Positions 20,863 to 32,786 of a stretch of DNA of 64,000 bases are shown here, piece after piece. Source of the stretch: Teratosphaeria epicoccoides. Lineage: Eukaryota > Ascomycota > Dothideomycetes > Mycosphaerellales > Teratosphaeriaceae. The position numbers and the translations under genes were made by a program. Position 1 is the stretch's first letter, and every line of letters begins with the position of its first letter. The DNA lies in contig JADDMT010000003.1 in assembly GCA_021401465.1 (NCBI GenBank), forward strand, positions 248,001-312,000, read 5' to 3'. The notes under the pieces are model-generated. The model saw only the letters and a list, made by a program, of their open reading frames with translations. It was not told the origin of the DNA and searched no databases.

Positions 20863-23152
20863 GTTGCAGAGCCGTGCTAATGCCGCTGACACAGGAGCCT
20901 TGGAGTCGCCACAGATGCCAAACGCCCAACGCATACACAAAACAATATGACTCTCTGGTTCTGAGGCTCGGAACGGGCAGAGAGGAGAGAAGCGCAGTGA
21001 AAGCGAAGTACTGTGTTAGTCTTTTGAAGCAGCCGTTGGTGTATTCGGCCTTTCGGAAGTCAAAGGAGCGTGGACCGGCAATGCAGGCGTCAGACCCTAG
21101 AGCAAAGTAACGTCGATTGCTCGTTCTTGTGAGACCTGCCAGCTCGGTCGTATGCTCGTTCCCGTGCCAAAAGCAAGCGAGGACGCGGTGATGGCGTAAC
21201 CGGCTCTATGTCAGACTTGATCAGCTCGTTCAAGTTGTTCATCCCAGTTCGGGTTGTTTCCAGGTAAGGTTTTATCAGAACCGCCGCGTGCAGTTGAGTT
21301 CGAACTATTCCTATCCACTGGTGACTATTGGTGCACCGAGTCGTTGGCTCAGATCACGCTAGCAGCTTGTCAGGAAATGTCTACAACAATAATGTACGTT
21401 TGCTCCAACACGAAGAAGCCAGAGTCGTGGCGTGTTGTGGCTCGAGCTACATAGATCAAACGGCATTGCTATTAAAGTCCTGGCGCTGATGAGAAAGGTG
21501 TCAACTCACCATGGCACTTGGGCCGAAGACTTGGCCAGAGATTCTGCCACGAATTTGCGCAACGGAATGCCTGCCCCTCTACATATTCCTCCTCGGTGTT
21601 TCGAGTTGCTTGCCTCCGACTCGTGCTCGCACGCGCATGCGGTGAGGAGGCACAAGCCCCTCCTGGTGTAAAATTGCCGCTCTTGAACAGCAAGGTGCAC
21701 TGCGAAAGATCACGTCCTTTCTCGGCCGGTCTCCAGGTAGCCAGGTTCCAAGATCTCACGCATGCCCGTCTGTTACTCATGCTTTTCTTCTTTCTCGTTA
21801 GACCTCGCCCGTGCCGCGATAAGTGGTCATCCCATTCTCGTGGCCCTGGAGAGGGGCCGAAAGCCGAAGATTGGAAGTACAGATCGCTCGCCTAGACAAA
21901 GCCAGTCTAGCAATCCTCGTCGATTGGCTCCGCGCTACTGATGATAGCGTAGATACCCTCCGATTCCCCAGAGCAGTACTTGCAGAAAGCAGCAGTCGCA
22001 AATTCGCAACGTTCACCGCCAAGAACAAACCGCATTTGATATGATGGACGTGCCCGTCGGAAGATGAGCACCAGCGACACAACATACACCCGAAGCGTGA
22101 ATGAAGCATTAAAGTTCGAAACATGTGTTCACCAGTAATAATAAAGCCAGCGAGCACTCATTTCGGCTTGCGTTTCAAATGAGGAAGGGAGGCTTCAGCT
22201 ACGAAGGCCCCTTGCACGTTTGAGGGAATGTAGAAAGTCGGGGCCGCGATACCACAACTTGCAGTCAAGGGGCGACGCTGCAGCGAAGTCATTAAAGGCG
22301 AACTCACGATGAGCGACTCACGAGGCCGCAGCAACGAATGCAACGAGACAAAACGTAATATCGCTAGAATACCTATTTTTGTTGATACCCTCTCTTGAGT
22401 GATGCAGCTCCGCGCTATGCTACTGCTAACGACAAACGACTTCCAGGGTCACCCACCAGACGAAGCTCAGCATGTGCTTTACCAATGCATTCGCGTGCAT
22501 TGTCGGGAAACTGTATGTTGGGTGCCTGAGCAGCCTAGCGGGCAACAACTCCATCAGGACGGTCTAAGCTGGACAGCGTCACAGCGATGATGCATTGGGG
22601 TGGTCATAGGCACAACTCTGGATTGAAGCAGCATTCCAAAAGCTCCTGCTGCGATGAGGTTGACGTTTTGGTCGTTTAAACGCAGAGCGAGGGCGGTCGT
22701 TCGACCAGACTATCTAAGCTGGTAACGCAGACTGCAATAACGGTCGTCTTCCCTGCATTCACGACTTAAGCTTGTTGATGACTCATGGAAGCACATCATT
22801 TCAGGTGGCAATGCATACCGTCCAGAAAAGTCCCGAGCTCCGTAGAGTCTACTTCGGAATGCGCAAGTGACAGTGGCGCACTGTATCAAACAGCTCTCGA
22901 TAATAATGCCGCCCTGTCTGGTGAGTGGTAGCGACAGCCTACTGCATCATGACGAGACCGTGTGGATGGTCAATGACACCTACGAGGATCATGGTGCAAA
23001 AGTTATGTACTGACAGCCATATGGTGACGTATCTCTGGGTCAATGACGCCCTCAATCCGTAAGTATATGCGGAAAAAGAATCATAAGTACCACTCGCGCA
23101 TATCTTTACAATCACCAAATAGAGAACGTTCTATTTACCCCCGCAACACATA
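20863..23152. other. 2.3-kb stretch without a supported gene
   Basis: It lies between the promoters of the tautomerase-fold gene (-) and the LEA-like gene (+). A 73-codon ORF at 21823-22044 (+) has a slightly protein-like run (IARLDKASLAILVDWLRATD) but no neighbour exon and no family. I see no tRNA, rRNA or transposon sequence. Confidence 0.5.
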
Positions 23153-23659
23153 ATGTCTGACGGAGACTCCACCGCAAAGATCCTTGACAAGGGCGCTTCC
23201 GCGTATGTTGCTAGGCATCAGCCATGTATTTCCGTGGCCAAACCTAACGATTAGAAGAGCGGCCAAGCACGTTGATGGTGCAGACGGCCTTCACGAGGAT
23301 GCAAAGCACGATCTTGGCCCGGTAACCACCAGAACTAGTGCCAGTACTTTACACTCATTTCGCCATTCTGATCGATTTTAGGCACCCGCGGGCGAGAAGA
23401 CAGTAGGCACAACGGGCTCTATGTTTGATGCGAGCGGTAGCGTGGGAAAACAGTTCACCAGTATGTTCGACTGTTTGCTGACTATGTTCGTGGACATTCA
23501 CATTGACCACCGATTGTAGCGGAGGGAGCCATTGGCGGCACGGCACAGAAAGTCGGAGGTCCATTATCAGCAGATGGATCGATTGGGAAGCAGTTCACAA
23601 CGGAGGGTAGCATTGGTGGTGCTGCGCAGAACATCTTGGGTTCTGGTGAGAGCAAGTAG
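23153..23659 (+). CDS. small LEA-like glycine-rich repeat protein
   Basis: Four exons, 23153-23202, 23255-23321, 23382-23460 and 23520-23659, encode 111 aa. All three introns have GT..AG ends and keep the frame. The protein starts MSDGDSTAKILDKGASA, then a His/Asp-rich stretch (RAAKHVDGADGLHEDAKHD). It then has two imperfect repeats: GSVGKQFTTEGAIGGTAQKV followed by GGPLSAD, and GSIGKQFTTEGSIGGAAQ followed by NILGSG. It has no Cys or Trp and no signal peptide. Small, hydrophilic, Gly-rich repeat proteins of this kind in ascomycetes are stress- or desiccation-associated (LEA/dehydrin-like); that role is inferred. It is in tandem with SWC5, 266 bases upstream of it. Confidence 0.8.
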
Positions 23660-23925
23660 CTGTTGTGGCAAAGGGGTTGGTGGCAACAGGCATTGGCAAT
23701 GAATGCGTCTGTGAGGCCCGTGAATAGCTATGAAATCCATGACATAACCAGCAAGATGGCAGTTGCGCGCTTGACGTGATCATTGCAGGTTGATATCCCC
23801 ACGATGCAGATATATGCACTGCTGATGTTCCGGGTTGTCTACAATAATACAAGTGCACGGACTCCCCACGGTCACTACCTGCCCGCGAATTTGTTCTTCA
23901 TTCCCGAGGTCATTCGCGACCAACG

Positions 23926-24996
23926 ATGGCTAGGTACGATCAGGCAAGGAAGAAGTCGGTGGGACCAGAAGACTTTGATCTACCAGACAAGGAGTACAAC
24001 GAGGAAGAAGATGAGGATTTCAACCCAGACGTCGCACAAGATGAGGCCGCCGAATTGTCCTCTTCCGAAGACGAAGATGCAGCGGCAGCGGCAGTGGCCA
24101 ACAAGGCAAAGGGCAACAAGCGCAAAGCTGGAGTCATAGAAGAGCTAGATTCCGGGGATGAGGCGACAATCGAAGAGCGTCGCAAAGGTCAGCGAAAAAA
24201 GCAAAAGAAAGGCAATCATGGCAACGATGCGCCGGAAGGCGATGAGGACGAGGCTAGCGGAGCGGAAGTTGGCTTCGTACGGACAAGAGCTCAGCGCATC
24301 GCGGAGAAGACACAGCGGAAGGAGCGCGAACGTAAGATGATTGGTGAGGTGACTATCGACGTGAATGCAGTATGGCAGGAGCTGCAGAAGATGCCCGTTG
24401 GACGTCCGACCCCTCCAGCACCGCCAGTCAAGCCGGTGGAGGAAGGTCACCTTGTGGATCAGTCAGAGCAGGACAAGCAAAACAGGAGCGACGATCGATT
24501 GATTGTAATCAAAAGGCGCATAGAGTACGCGGGGGAGATTACAGAGATTGAGGAGCAGGTGCCGAGATCCTCAAAGGCCGCCCACCAGTACCTGAAGGAG
24601 CATCCGGAAGCAGATCCAAGCCACAAGGCGACAGTGGCTACCAAGTCAAACTTGCGCCGCCCACTCAAGCAACCATCACCCTTTGAGCCGAACCCGACAG
24701 GACTCGTAAAGGGTGTGCCGCCTGAGAAATTACGCCCGAGAGCACCGAACAGGCTGGACGTGCTGCTGCAGGAGAACAGGATGGAAGAAGAGCTAAAGAA
24801 GAAGGCGGAGAAAATGAATACTGTGCAGAAGAGCGCGCTGGATTGGAAGGGGTTCGTGGACAGCCAGGGTGGTCTTAGGGAAGAGCTCGATGAATATGGC
24901 AAGAGTAAACAGGGATTTCTGGCCAGAGAGGAGTTCTTGGGCCGAGCAGATCTGGCAAGGGACTTGGCGGCGAGAGAGGCGAGGATGAAGGGATGA
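23926..24996 (+). CDS. swc5: SWR1 complex subunit SWC5 (BCNT-C domain)
   Basis: This is a single-exon protein of 356 aa. The N-terminal 110 residues are highly acidic (EEEDEDFNPD, SSSEDEDAAAA) with a KRK/KKQKK basic patch. The C-terminal BCNT domain (about 285-350) reads KSALDWKGFVDSQGGLREEL, then GKSKQGFLAREEFLGRADLA. This is the WKGFVD..F..R..FL.R signature of the Bucentaur/CFDP1 family. SWC5 belongs to the nuclear SWR1 remodeller, which exchanges H2A for H2A.Z; its acidic N-terminus contacts H2A-H2B. Length and domain order are as expected. It is convergent with the alcohol oxidase gene. Confidence 0.93.
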   Translation: MARYDQARKKSVGPEDFDLPDKEYNEEEDEDFNPDVAQDEAAELSSSEDEDAAAAAVANKAKGNKRKAGVIEELDSGDEATIEERRKGQRKKQKKGNHGNDAPEGDEDEASGAEVGFVRTRAQRIAEKTQRKERERKMIGEVTIDVNAVWQELQKMPVGRPTPPAPPVKPVEEGHLVDQSEQDKQNRSDDRLIVIKRRIEYAGEITEIEEQVPRSSKAAHQYLKEHPEADPSHKATVATKSNLRRPLKQPSPFEPNPTGLVKGVPPEKLRPRAPNRLDVLLQENRMEEELKKKAEKMNTVQKSALDWKGFVDSQGGLREELDEYGKSKQGFLAREEFLGRADLARDLAAREARMKG

Positions 24997-25380
24997 GAGG
25001 ATGATCGCAATCTGGCAACTGGAGGAATGGACTATGGTTCGTCCAAAACCGCACGTCGCATGGGCATGCTGTTGCGACGTTTGCTCCATAGTGAGGTCGG
25101 GTCGCCCTCGGAAAGACGGGGTTCGCTGCCTTTGCATCGGCATTTACGCGACTCTAGGAGTGTACCAATATGCGTGATGCCATCAAGAAATGCCGTTCGG
25201 AATGCCGCCACAGCTTACGATTTCATAACAAATGCTGAGCCACTTCTCAGCTCCAATCGGGTTAATCGCAGACAAGCGAAGCCTCAAGCTCTTGCGCAGC
25301 TGACCTTTGCAACGTGAGCTACCTCTTCGGCGCTCACTTTGACTGGAATACAACAACACTTTCGCGCTTTCGACACCCAT
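24997..25380. other. convergent intergenic stretch
   Basis: It holds the facing 3' ends of SWC5 (+) and the long-chain alcohol oxidase (-). Nothing else is recognised. Confidence 0.5.
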
Positions 25381-27816
25381 CTATAAATGAGGCCTAGCTA
25401 CTCCAGTTGCATGGCCAAACACGTCCTGCACGACGTTCCGCGCCACGCCTCTCGCAATAGCCATGGTTGTAACCATGGGGTTGACGCCTGACGCTGAAGG
25501 CAGAACACTGGCATCTGCAACGTACAGCCCCTTTGTGCCCCATACTTGACCCTTAGGATCGACCACGCTGTTCTTTGGTGACGTACCCATCCGGCAAGTG
25601 CCCATCTGGTGTGCGGAAGCAAAGTTAGCGTCAGGATCTGGCAGACCCAAAGTCCTCAATCTCGTGATCCAAGCCTGGAATTTGGCATTGTTTACAGAAG
25701 GTTCGAGCGCACTGCTACCTGCGCCTTCGTCGCTGCGAGGGCGAATGAAGGGCTTCAAATGTGGGCATCCAGGAGCCGAGATCTCTCGTGCGCCTTCCAC
25801 GTACATGATCTCCGCGAGGCGAATCACGCCTTCAAGAATGTGCTTCCGATCGTACTTGCTAGGATTGTACTGCACTCTGACGCGGCCGTCCACCGGGTCT
25901 GGGTAGACGCGGCCGCCGTATCGGTCACGTGTAAGGGCGATGTAGCCTGTCATCTTCTTCATCTTTGCACAGAGCTCTTTATATTGCATACCGCCTTTCC
26001 ACGGAAGGAGCGGTAGGAAGAGCCCGGGCAGCATTGTCGTCGCTTCCAGTTTGGGACCATAGCCATCACCGTCCATGTTCTCGAACTCATGCACCACGGC
26101 CGTGAGGATGGGACCCTCCCATGGCCTGACATCTTCGTCCCAGACCGCTGTGGTGAACGACACTGGATGCAAGTGAAGGTGTCGGCCGATGTGCAAGTTT
26201 TTTAAGCCGGAGCGGAGCAGCACAAGCGGCGACGCCAAAGTCCCAGCTGACACAATGACTCTAGAAGCCTTGATGATGACTTCCCGCTTTGTCCTGTCAT
26301 AACCTGCTACACCGCCGTTGCTATCTCGGCCAGTCCATACACCTCTTACACCTACAGCAACGCGATCGCTGCCTTTGACATCCGAGAATAGCACCTCTCG
26401 CACGTCAAAGCCCTCCAGGAAAGTGGCGCCAGCCTTTGCAGCGTCAGGCAAGAATGTCTCGGTGGGTCCTTTCTTACCACAGCTTCCGCAGCCAAGCGTG
26501 CAGTAGCCACAGTTGTGTGCCTCACCACCTGTGTTCTGTGGCACAGGCTCAGCATTCCAGCCAAGCTTCCTTGCACCGTCAAGCAGAACTCTGTTGCCCT
26601 TATTGTGCTCGATTGCAGCGGTTCCTGCACCCATCCGTTGGCAAACAGCATCAAGATCGGCCTGGTATGCTGACGAAGTAAAATGTGGAAGGCCAAACTT
26701 CTGGGCCCACTCGCGACGAACCATGCCTTGAGTCTGCAAGGAAGCTGACCAATTGATCGTGCCTCCACCGCCCCATGCACTGCCTCCAAGAATGGCGATA
26801 CTGCCGTCCTCCGACTGCAGTGCGGCGCCCTCAACGAACATGTGCGAGGTGCCCTCTGCCTCAGACATCGGCAAATGCTCAGGTGGCCAGTAGTAAGACT
26901 TGTCTGTGACAATCACTCTCGGTCCGGCTTCTGCCAGCGTCTTGGCGGCCACAGCACCACCACATCCGCTGCCAATGATCACAACATCGGTCTCGATCAT
27001 TTCGATTTCGGTGACAGAGGATGGTGGTATCTGCACAAATGTGAATGGGAAGAATGTTCCGGGTGGATTGTCATGGACGGGCGTTCTTGGGTAACCGAGC
27101 ATGCGACCCAAAGAAGGAGAGTTGCGGACCCATTGCAGCTTAACGAGCCCGGTCAAAGACTTGTACAAGGTCCTGTACAGGGGCAAGCGTGCAGTCGCCC
27201 AGCTTTGTAGAATCTGCTCGCGCGTTTGTACAGGAAGAGTGCTGAAGGGTGAGACGTGTCCGGTCAGCGCTAGGGATCCAATTCGTGTACTGCTTCACGT
27301 CAGTTTAGACACTACATAGACTTGGCGTGCCCATGTCGGCGCAGAACGTAACGTAAGGACATCATTTCAGCGCAAAAGCAAACAACAAAAATGCTCAAAT
27401 TGAGGAAACGACGAGCGTGTGTCTCCAGATATAACTCACTTCAGCGCATTGAGTACGAATAGCAAATCTTTCCGGGCCTGCTCAGGCAAATAGATATTTA
27501 TGGTCCTTGAGACGCCGGTTTTGAATGCTTGAAAAGAGCTTGGGCTCTCTGCGAGGAACTTTGATACAAGCTCACGGCCTCCATCGAAGTCCGCGACTTG
27601 CCCCAGACGACTGCTAATAGCTTCATACACATCTCGGCGTAGTGGGTGTTGCAGCAAATGGTCACCATCGGTTGGAGTCAGGCAAGGTACAACTGCATCG
27701 GCGACGGCCAGAAGTACGCTCCATTGTTCGGCGCTCAATGCTTCATGGTCTGGGAGAGGCGGCAGTGGGGACGGCTTTTGCCTGATCCGCTCTTCAGGTA
27801 GGCCGGAAAACGCCAT
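25381..27816 (-). CDS. long-chain alcohol oxidase (GMC oxidoreductase)
   Basis: Minus-strand exons 27816-27440 and 27289-25381 encode 761 aa. A 150-base intron (gtgagt..aagcag) splits an Asn codon (NAL/N/TRIGSLALTG). The N-terminal 220 residues are the extra domain of fatty alcohol oxidases (LSAEQWSVLLAVADAVVPCL). The FAD-binding motif GSGCGGAVAAKTLAEAGPRV follows near residue 232, then GGGGTINWSASLQT. The C-terminal GMC part has ASAHQMGTCRMGT with the active-site His, and GLYVADASVLPSASGVNPM. The enzyme oxidises long-chain fatty alcohols to aldehydes with O2, giving H2O2, in the omega-oxidation of alkanes and fatty acids. The last three residues, PHL, are only a weak match to a peroxisomal signal. 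Length matches FAO1-type enzymes. Confidence 0.93.
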
Positions 27817-29644
27817 GTTGCGATACAGACAGATGCCAGAGCGCTCGAGGGCCGCCTTGAGAAGCTACGAGGCTGGACCGCCTGTAGATGTCCGAACCAG
27901 CGCCTAGCAATGTTTCCGCAACTTCATGCACTTAAGCTGCCCTTGCAACGGACGCGTAGCGTTGATTTCGGGTCGGAGCTGCGTCAGGAAGATGTCGGGT
28001 ACCAATAATACTGCCAGAAGCCTGGTCCAGACGATATCTGCGGCTATCCCGAGTGATGATGATCCGAGCCTTTTCCTTTCCGAAGACCCAGATCGCGATG
28101 TCGATGTCGATTGCTTGCACCAAATCTCCGGTACACAAAGATATGTACAACACCTATCGTGCTTCGTGTATCGTCAAGCACAGTGTTTGGTCTTCCCATC
28201 TGTCCCTACATCCAGAGGTATCCGGTTGTTCTGACACGCGGGCGGAGTACCGAGATCCAAGGCGATAAGGCCCATGGTTCCTCGGCCCAGCGGACATCGT
28301 TCCCGTCATGAGAGACGCATGGAATTCGGTGAGCCTAATTGGTGACGATACGCCGCGGAATCATCCTTCTAATCCCCCAGTAATTAATAATAATGAAGCA
28401 CGTTGGCGTGGATCTCACTACCCTATTATTGCAGCCTGACGGCTGCATGAGCTTGGAGAGGGGAACGCCGCAGATGCGGTCGACAGCTGTTGCAGGCTCG
28501 CAGCATGATAGACTCTTTCTAATACTGCGATGCATGCGGATCAACGCGGCTCAATATATGATATTCATACCAGCCGGCAGAGGCTTGTCTACAGAGCATG
28601 CAACTCGCTTGGTCGTAAGGTTACTTCTAATCGACACTCATCGGACCGTTGAGTCTTGACTGCCGGAATGGACGAGGCTGATTTGACCCGGGCCGGGACG
28701 GTGGAAGCTTATGATGATTATGTGCATGCCAAGTGATAAGGGAGTCTTCGCGCGCCAATCATGTCGGTCGCATTGCACGGTCGCATGCAGATCTGCATCG
28801 AAGTCCCAAGGGAGGACACACCGAATCGCGATGAGCGTCCCTCATCGTCGAAATGATGATGCGCGCGACAGACAACGCTGCATTGCGGCCACGGCATGGC
28901 TGATCTAAAGTACCAGAGGAGTCGCGCAAGATGAGGGCACTTGTCGCGCAGCGCAACTGCATCTTCTGGAAGAGCCACGCGACAGATTGCTGCATTGGTG
29001 GCCAGCTGCCAGCATGCATTTATGGCCCGAGCGGGCCCCACATTCACGAGAGCCGTTTTAGACAGAAAGGTTGAAGGTTGGGGCATCAGTGCCGCATCAC
29101 GTAGGGTCAAATCGCCCGGGGAGCGCAGGGAAGTAGCCTGGCCATGTTATTACTTGTACTGGCGGCTTCCAGTTTCCCGGGAGTTGACTTCCAGGTCTTC
29201 GCCTTGCTCCAAGGTGACTATGTACACTGCCAAACTTGAAGATACCGATCGGACCCTGCTATAATCATTCAACCACTGGCCTATGCTGTGCCGTTGAGGC
29301 TTTACTGCGCCTTGCCGGCTCCTATCTACCGGCTGCGGCATTCCTTATCTTTGAGCGGCAGTAGGGACCAATTGAACTGTTTTGCGCGCTCTCCGGACGT
29401 GCCTTCCGTCAGTCTCCTTGCCAGGGACCAGGATCAGACCGCTGCCACTGTGGCTACGATAAGTGCGAACAGGAGATCGTGGGGTCTTACTTGTAATAAA
29501 GGCGTCGCATTGCGCAGCGTCCTTTGTGTGCAGAGTGCCACCCACGCACAGAGGCGACTTGACTGTCACTTAGCATAGGTCTGACTTATGGGATCAGATG
29601 ATTAGACGCGAGGACAATCGAGAGAGAAGTCCGAGACCTCGATT
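27817..29644. other. 1.8-kb divergent intergenic stretch
   Basis: It holds the promoters of the alcohol oxidase (-) and the FYVE gene (+). Many short ORFs occur on both strands, none protein-like. I see no RNA gene or repeat. Confidence 0.5.
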
Positions 29645-30511
29645 ATGGCAGCGCCCATGGCCCAGAAACCTGCACTTAACACGACCTTCTTCATGAAACC
29701 GCAATCTGCGGGCCCGTCTCCGCCAGAGGCGTACATTTCCGGCAAGGGTACCTACGCCAGCCCAGTGTCTTCGACCCCTCCTTCGGCGGGTATATCGCCT
29801 ACCAACTTGCACTCGTCACATCAGAACATACGGCAGCTTCGGCAGCCCCGTCAACCGCTGTATGTGCCAGCTGCGCTGCGACTCCCAGAAGACAGAGCGA
29901 AACCAAAAGACATACCAGCTCGGCCAAGAGCCCCCGACACGCCACCCTTGAGCAAAGACAATAGCTTCGACAGCGGATACACAGCGCCAAAATCGTTTGA
30001 TGAGGTCGACCGTCCGTCTTTGACCAGGGTCGAGAGTGATGACATGCAAGAGCTGAGGAGAGGTCTGAGCCGAGCAGCGAGCGATAGCCTTGATCAGGAG
30101 CTTGGCAAGGTCACCGGATATCCAACGACTGCGCACTGGAAGCCTGACGCTTCGGCGGTTGGTTGCGCCATCTGCCGGCAGCCGTTTACCTGGTTCTGGC
30201 GGCGGCACCACTGCCGGCGATGCGGAGAGATCGTCTGCGAGAACCATTCCTCCAGGCGCATACCACTGGACCAAAATGCCAGATATCACCCCGAGGGCAT
30301 CGAAGGCCGCGCTTGTGATCCGTGCTACTCAGAGTGGACAATCATCCAAAAATTGCGGCGCTCCCGGACGTCCAGTGTTGCGGAGTCACAGAACAGCTCG
30401 CAAGGAACTGCCATGCCACCACTCGCCATTCCAAGTTCTCAGCGTAACAACGAAGATGTCCGCATTGGTAGTATGGCCAGATCCGAAGGGATGGTTTGGA
30501 GTACATTCTAG
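29645..30511 (+). CDS. FYVE zinc-finger protein
   Basis: This is a single-exon protein of 288 aa. A disordered Pro/Ser-rich N-terminal half is followed by an FYVE finger at about residues 164-231. It has the WxxD motif (HWKPD, 164-168), CAICRQPFTWFWRRHHCRRC with the basic RRHHCRRCG patch (186-194), and the closing RACDPC (222-227), close to the family's RVC motif. Most of the eight zinc ligands can be seen. FYVE domains bind phosphatidylinositol 3-phosphate on endosomal and vacuolar membranes. The end VWSTF resembles the conserved WNWSTF end of fungal FYVE proteins of this type, so the C-terminus is probably complete. The specific trafficking role is unknown. Confidence 0.9.
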   Translation: MAAPMAQKPALNTTFFMKPQSAGPSPPEAYISGKGTYASPVSSTPPSAGISPTNLHSSHQNIRQLRQPRQPLYVPAALRLPEDRAKPKDIPARPRAPDTPPLSKDNSFDSGYTAPKSFDEVDRPSLTRVESDDMQELRRGLSRAASDSLDQELGKVTGYPTTAHWKPDASAVGCAICRQPFTWFWRRHHCRRCGEIVCENHSSRRIPLDQNARYHPEGIEGRACDPCYSEWTIIQKLRRSRTSSVAESQNSSQGTAMPPLAIPSSQRNNEDVRIGSMARSEGMVWSTF

Positions 30512-31975
30512 GATCCTCTCTGCACGCAATTTGACTTCAGGAGGTCCACCTTTTTCTGATGCGCCGCGTGCTGCTTTCCAGCAGTCCTTGGCCGGATTCG
30601 ATGACCCTCATTGCGTATACATGGACAGCCAGCTACGGGGTGAGCTGGGAAGGGATGGATACTGTGCTGCGTTCAAGCGTTTTTGTTTTGACCGAAGTTC
30701 ATCAAGGTGTCTTGCACCTCATTTGCACCTACCCGTTTTTGCTGATTAGCGTTCGAGCGAACTTTGTGACCCCCGAATTTAACGCACACACATAGATCAA
30801 CGTGTCATCTGATCTGCACGTTGTAGGCGTTTGAAGCGTAGGCGTTCAGGAATGGCGTTGGGTGACCGAGTTGTACAGTAGGCTTATCTCTGAGTGTACG
30901 TTGTGATTTTGAAGCGTCGCTTGTGCCAGATGTTTTTCAGGCTCCCGTCCAAGGTTGTACCTTGATGACATTGATGTGTATGTGTGTTGATGCCATCAAT
31001 GGCGCAATCATGCCCACATGTACCTCAGGCACTGGATGCGCTGGCGATACATGCGTAGGTAAGGTGGCGGCACTTTTGTTTGGTACTTTTGGAAGAATGC
31101 CACTGAAGTCTCCCTACCCGTGCATCCCACTTGGTGTCAAGCGCCATCGACCAAGGACATGACTCTATCAAGCGAATCCATTCGTGATCAGGCGGCTATA
31201 CTGCGATGCCCAGCGACGACGATGCATCCGCGGTCAATAATGGTCATCGACAATCAGTTCACGCAGATGGCGGTCACGGGATGGGTATGCCTTCGCGTTC
31301 ACAGACTTAGACCTCGCTCAGTGCCAAAGTAATCTGGTGCAATTGCGACAGGAGGGCTGGATCCATGCCACGAAGCTTCATCTTGCCAAAATAGCGCTGC
31401 AATGCTGAGGTGCGATTGATTGGCGAAGCCTACGCGCCTAAGCCCCAAATCCCACCCAATCAGCATCCATGCTATTAAGTCTCTCTGGTTCCTATACGCG
31501 CTTTGCAATGCTGCACCCGCAGCATTCATCTTTCCGGGATGGCGAGCAGGCCAAACAGATCGATCCCACAGACGCCGGCGATCGTGGCGGGGTCAACTAA
31601 GGCACATGCAGATGCATCGACTCAGATACACACGGCGCAATAGGTGGATCATTCACGAAGCCTGCCCATGCGAAGCGCTTTGTTCCCATTTCGAGCCTTT
31701 GAAGGCTATTGCATTCATCTTAATTGCAGACACTCTCTGGAATGTGAAGTGTGACCCGTCGCGGACCCGTCGGTGGCGCATACTACATGCACAATCCCTA
31801 CAGAGGCAATGAGGGTAGTATAGAAGGCACGTCTCGTCAGACTTTCTCTCAGTGTCTCATCTTGCCCCTCTGAATTGACTTGAGTGCAGCGAGTCCTGGG
31901 TCACCAGTCTTCAGCGTTTCACCTCGGACGTCAAGTCATTTTGCAGTCCTGTCCACTCATTCGACTAAATCCACC
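30512..31975. other. 1.5-kb stretch, nothing recognised
   Basis: The FYVE 3' UTR and the promoter of the tetraspan gene, both plus strand, lie here. The short ORFs are not protein-like. Confidence 0.5.
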
Positions 31976-32786
31976 ATGGCCGCCAACCCACTACGGATGC
32001 CAGCTTTGGCATTTGGGGCATTGTCAATATGTTTAAGCATCGCGATCATCGGCTGTGCAGGGCGGACCCTCCACATGTTCGATTCTCAGCAGAAGACCAA
32101 TACGTGGCTGCTTCCCATCTGGCCAAGCCACTTTGACACAAGGGAACTTCAAGCATTAATTGGAACATCGGCAGCGATTGTATTCTTGAACATCTTGTTG
32201 ATGCTGGCTCTTACCACCGTAGCCGTAAGCGGTGCGAAACCATTGACTTCAAAAGCAAGACTGACATGATGCAGGTGCACACATCGGTCGTCACGGGCCT
32301 TGCCTCTATTCTGAGTCTGATGTGCTCGATCATCGCCATCGCCTTCCCAACAGTCATCAACCAAAAGGCACCAGCACGAGACACTCTCCAGACTTGGACT
32401 TGCAGATGGAGCAAGGTCGATTTCTCGGATGGCCACGGCCCATCAGGCTTCGGTACAATCTGCTACGAGACTGTACGTTAAGGCTAATACTGCCTAAGCT
32501 GGCGCCAAGGTTAAATGTGCATTGACTTGATGCTCAGCGTTTCGCCTTCTTCACGACTATACCAGTCTTCGTCATCCAGCTTTTGCTTGTCAGCAACGCA
32601 GCATACGCTATCATTGCTGGACGATCAAGGAGGCCAGCGCGTTTGGGATCGGACGCAGAGAAAGGCCAGGGTCATCATGAGCTTGGCGATGTAAGCCATG
32701 CCGCCTTCGACACCAAAAGCGAAGGCAGTCTAGTGAGCGCAAGTGACACTCAAAAGGCCGGCATCGTCAGCACGAAGGCTGTGTAG
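31976..32786 (+). CDS. tetraspan (MARVEL-like) membrane protein
   Basis: Three exons, 31976-32224, 32275-32472 and 32538-32786, encode 231 aa; both introns are phase 0 (gtaagc..gcag and gtacgt..tcag). The ATG lies in a good context (CCACCATGGCC). Four hydrophobic helices are clear: ALAFGALSICLSIAIIG, IGTSAAIVFLNILLMLALTT, VVTGLASILSLMCSIIAIAF and PVFVIQLLLVSNAAYAIIAG. A loop between helices 3 and 4 has two Cys (WTCRW, TICYET) that could form a disulfide. The hydrophilic C-tail is cytosolic by inference. The topology resembles fungal MARVEL/Sur7-like proteins, but no signature decides the family, so no function is assigned. Confidence 0.82.
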
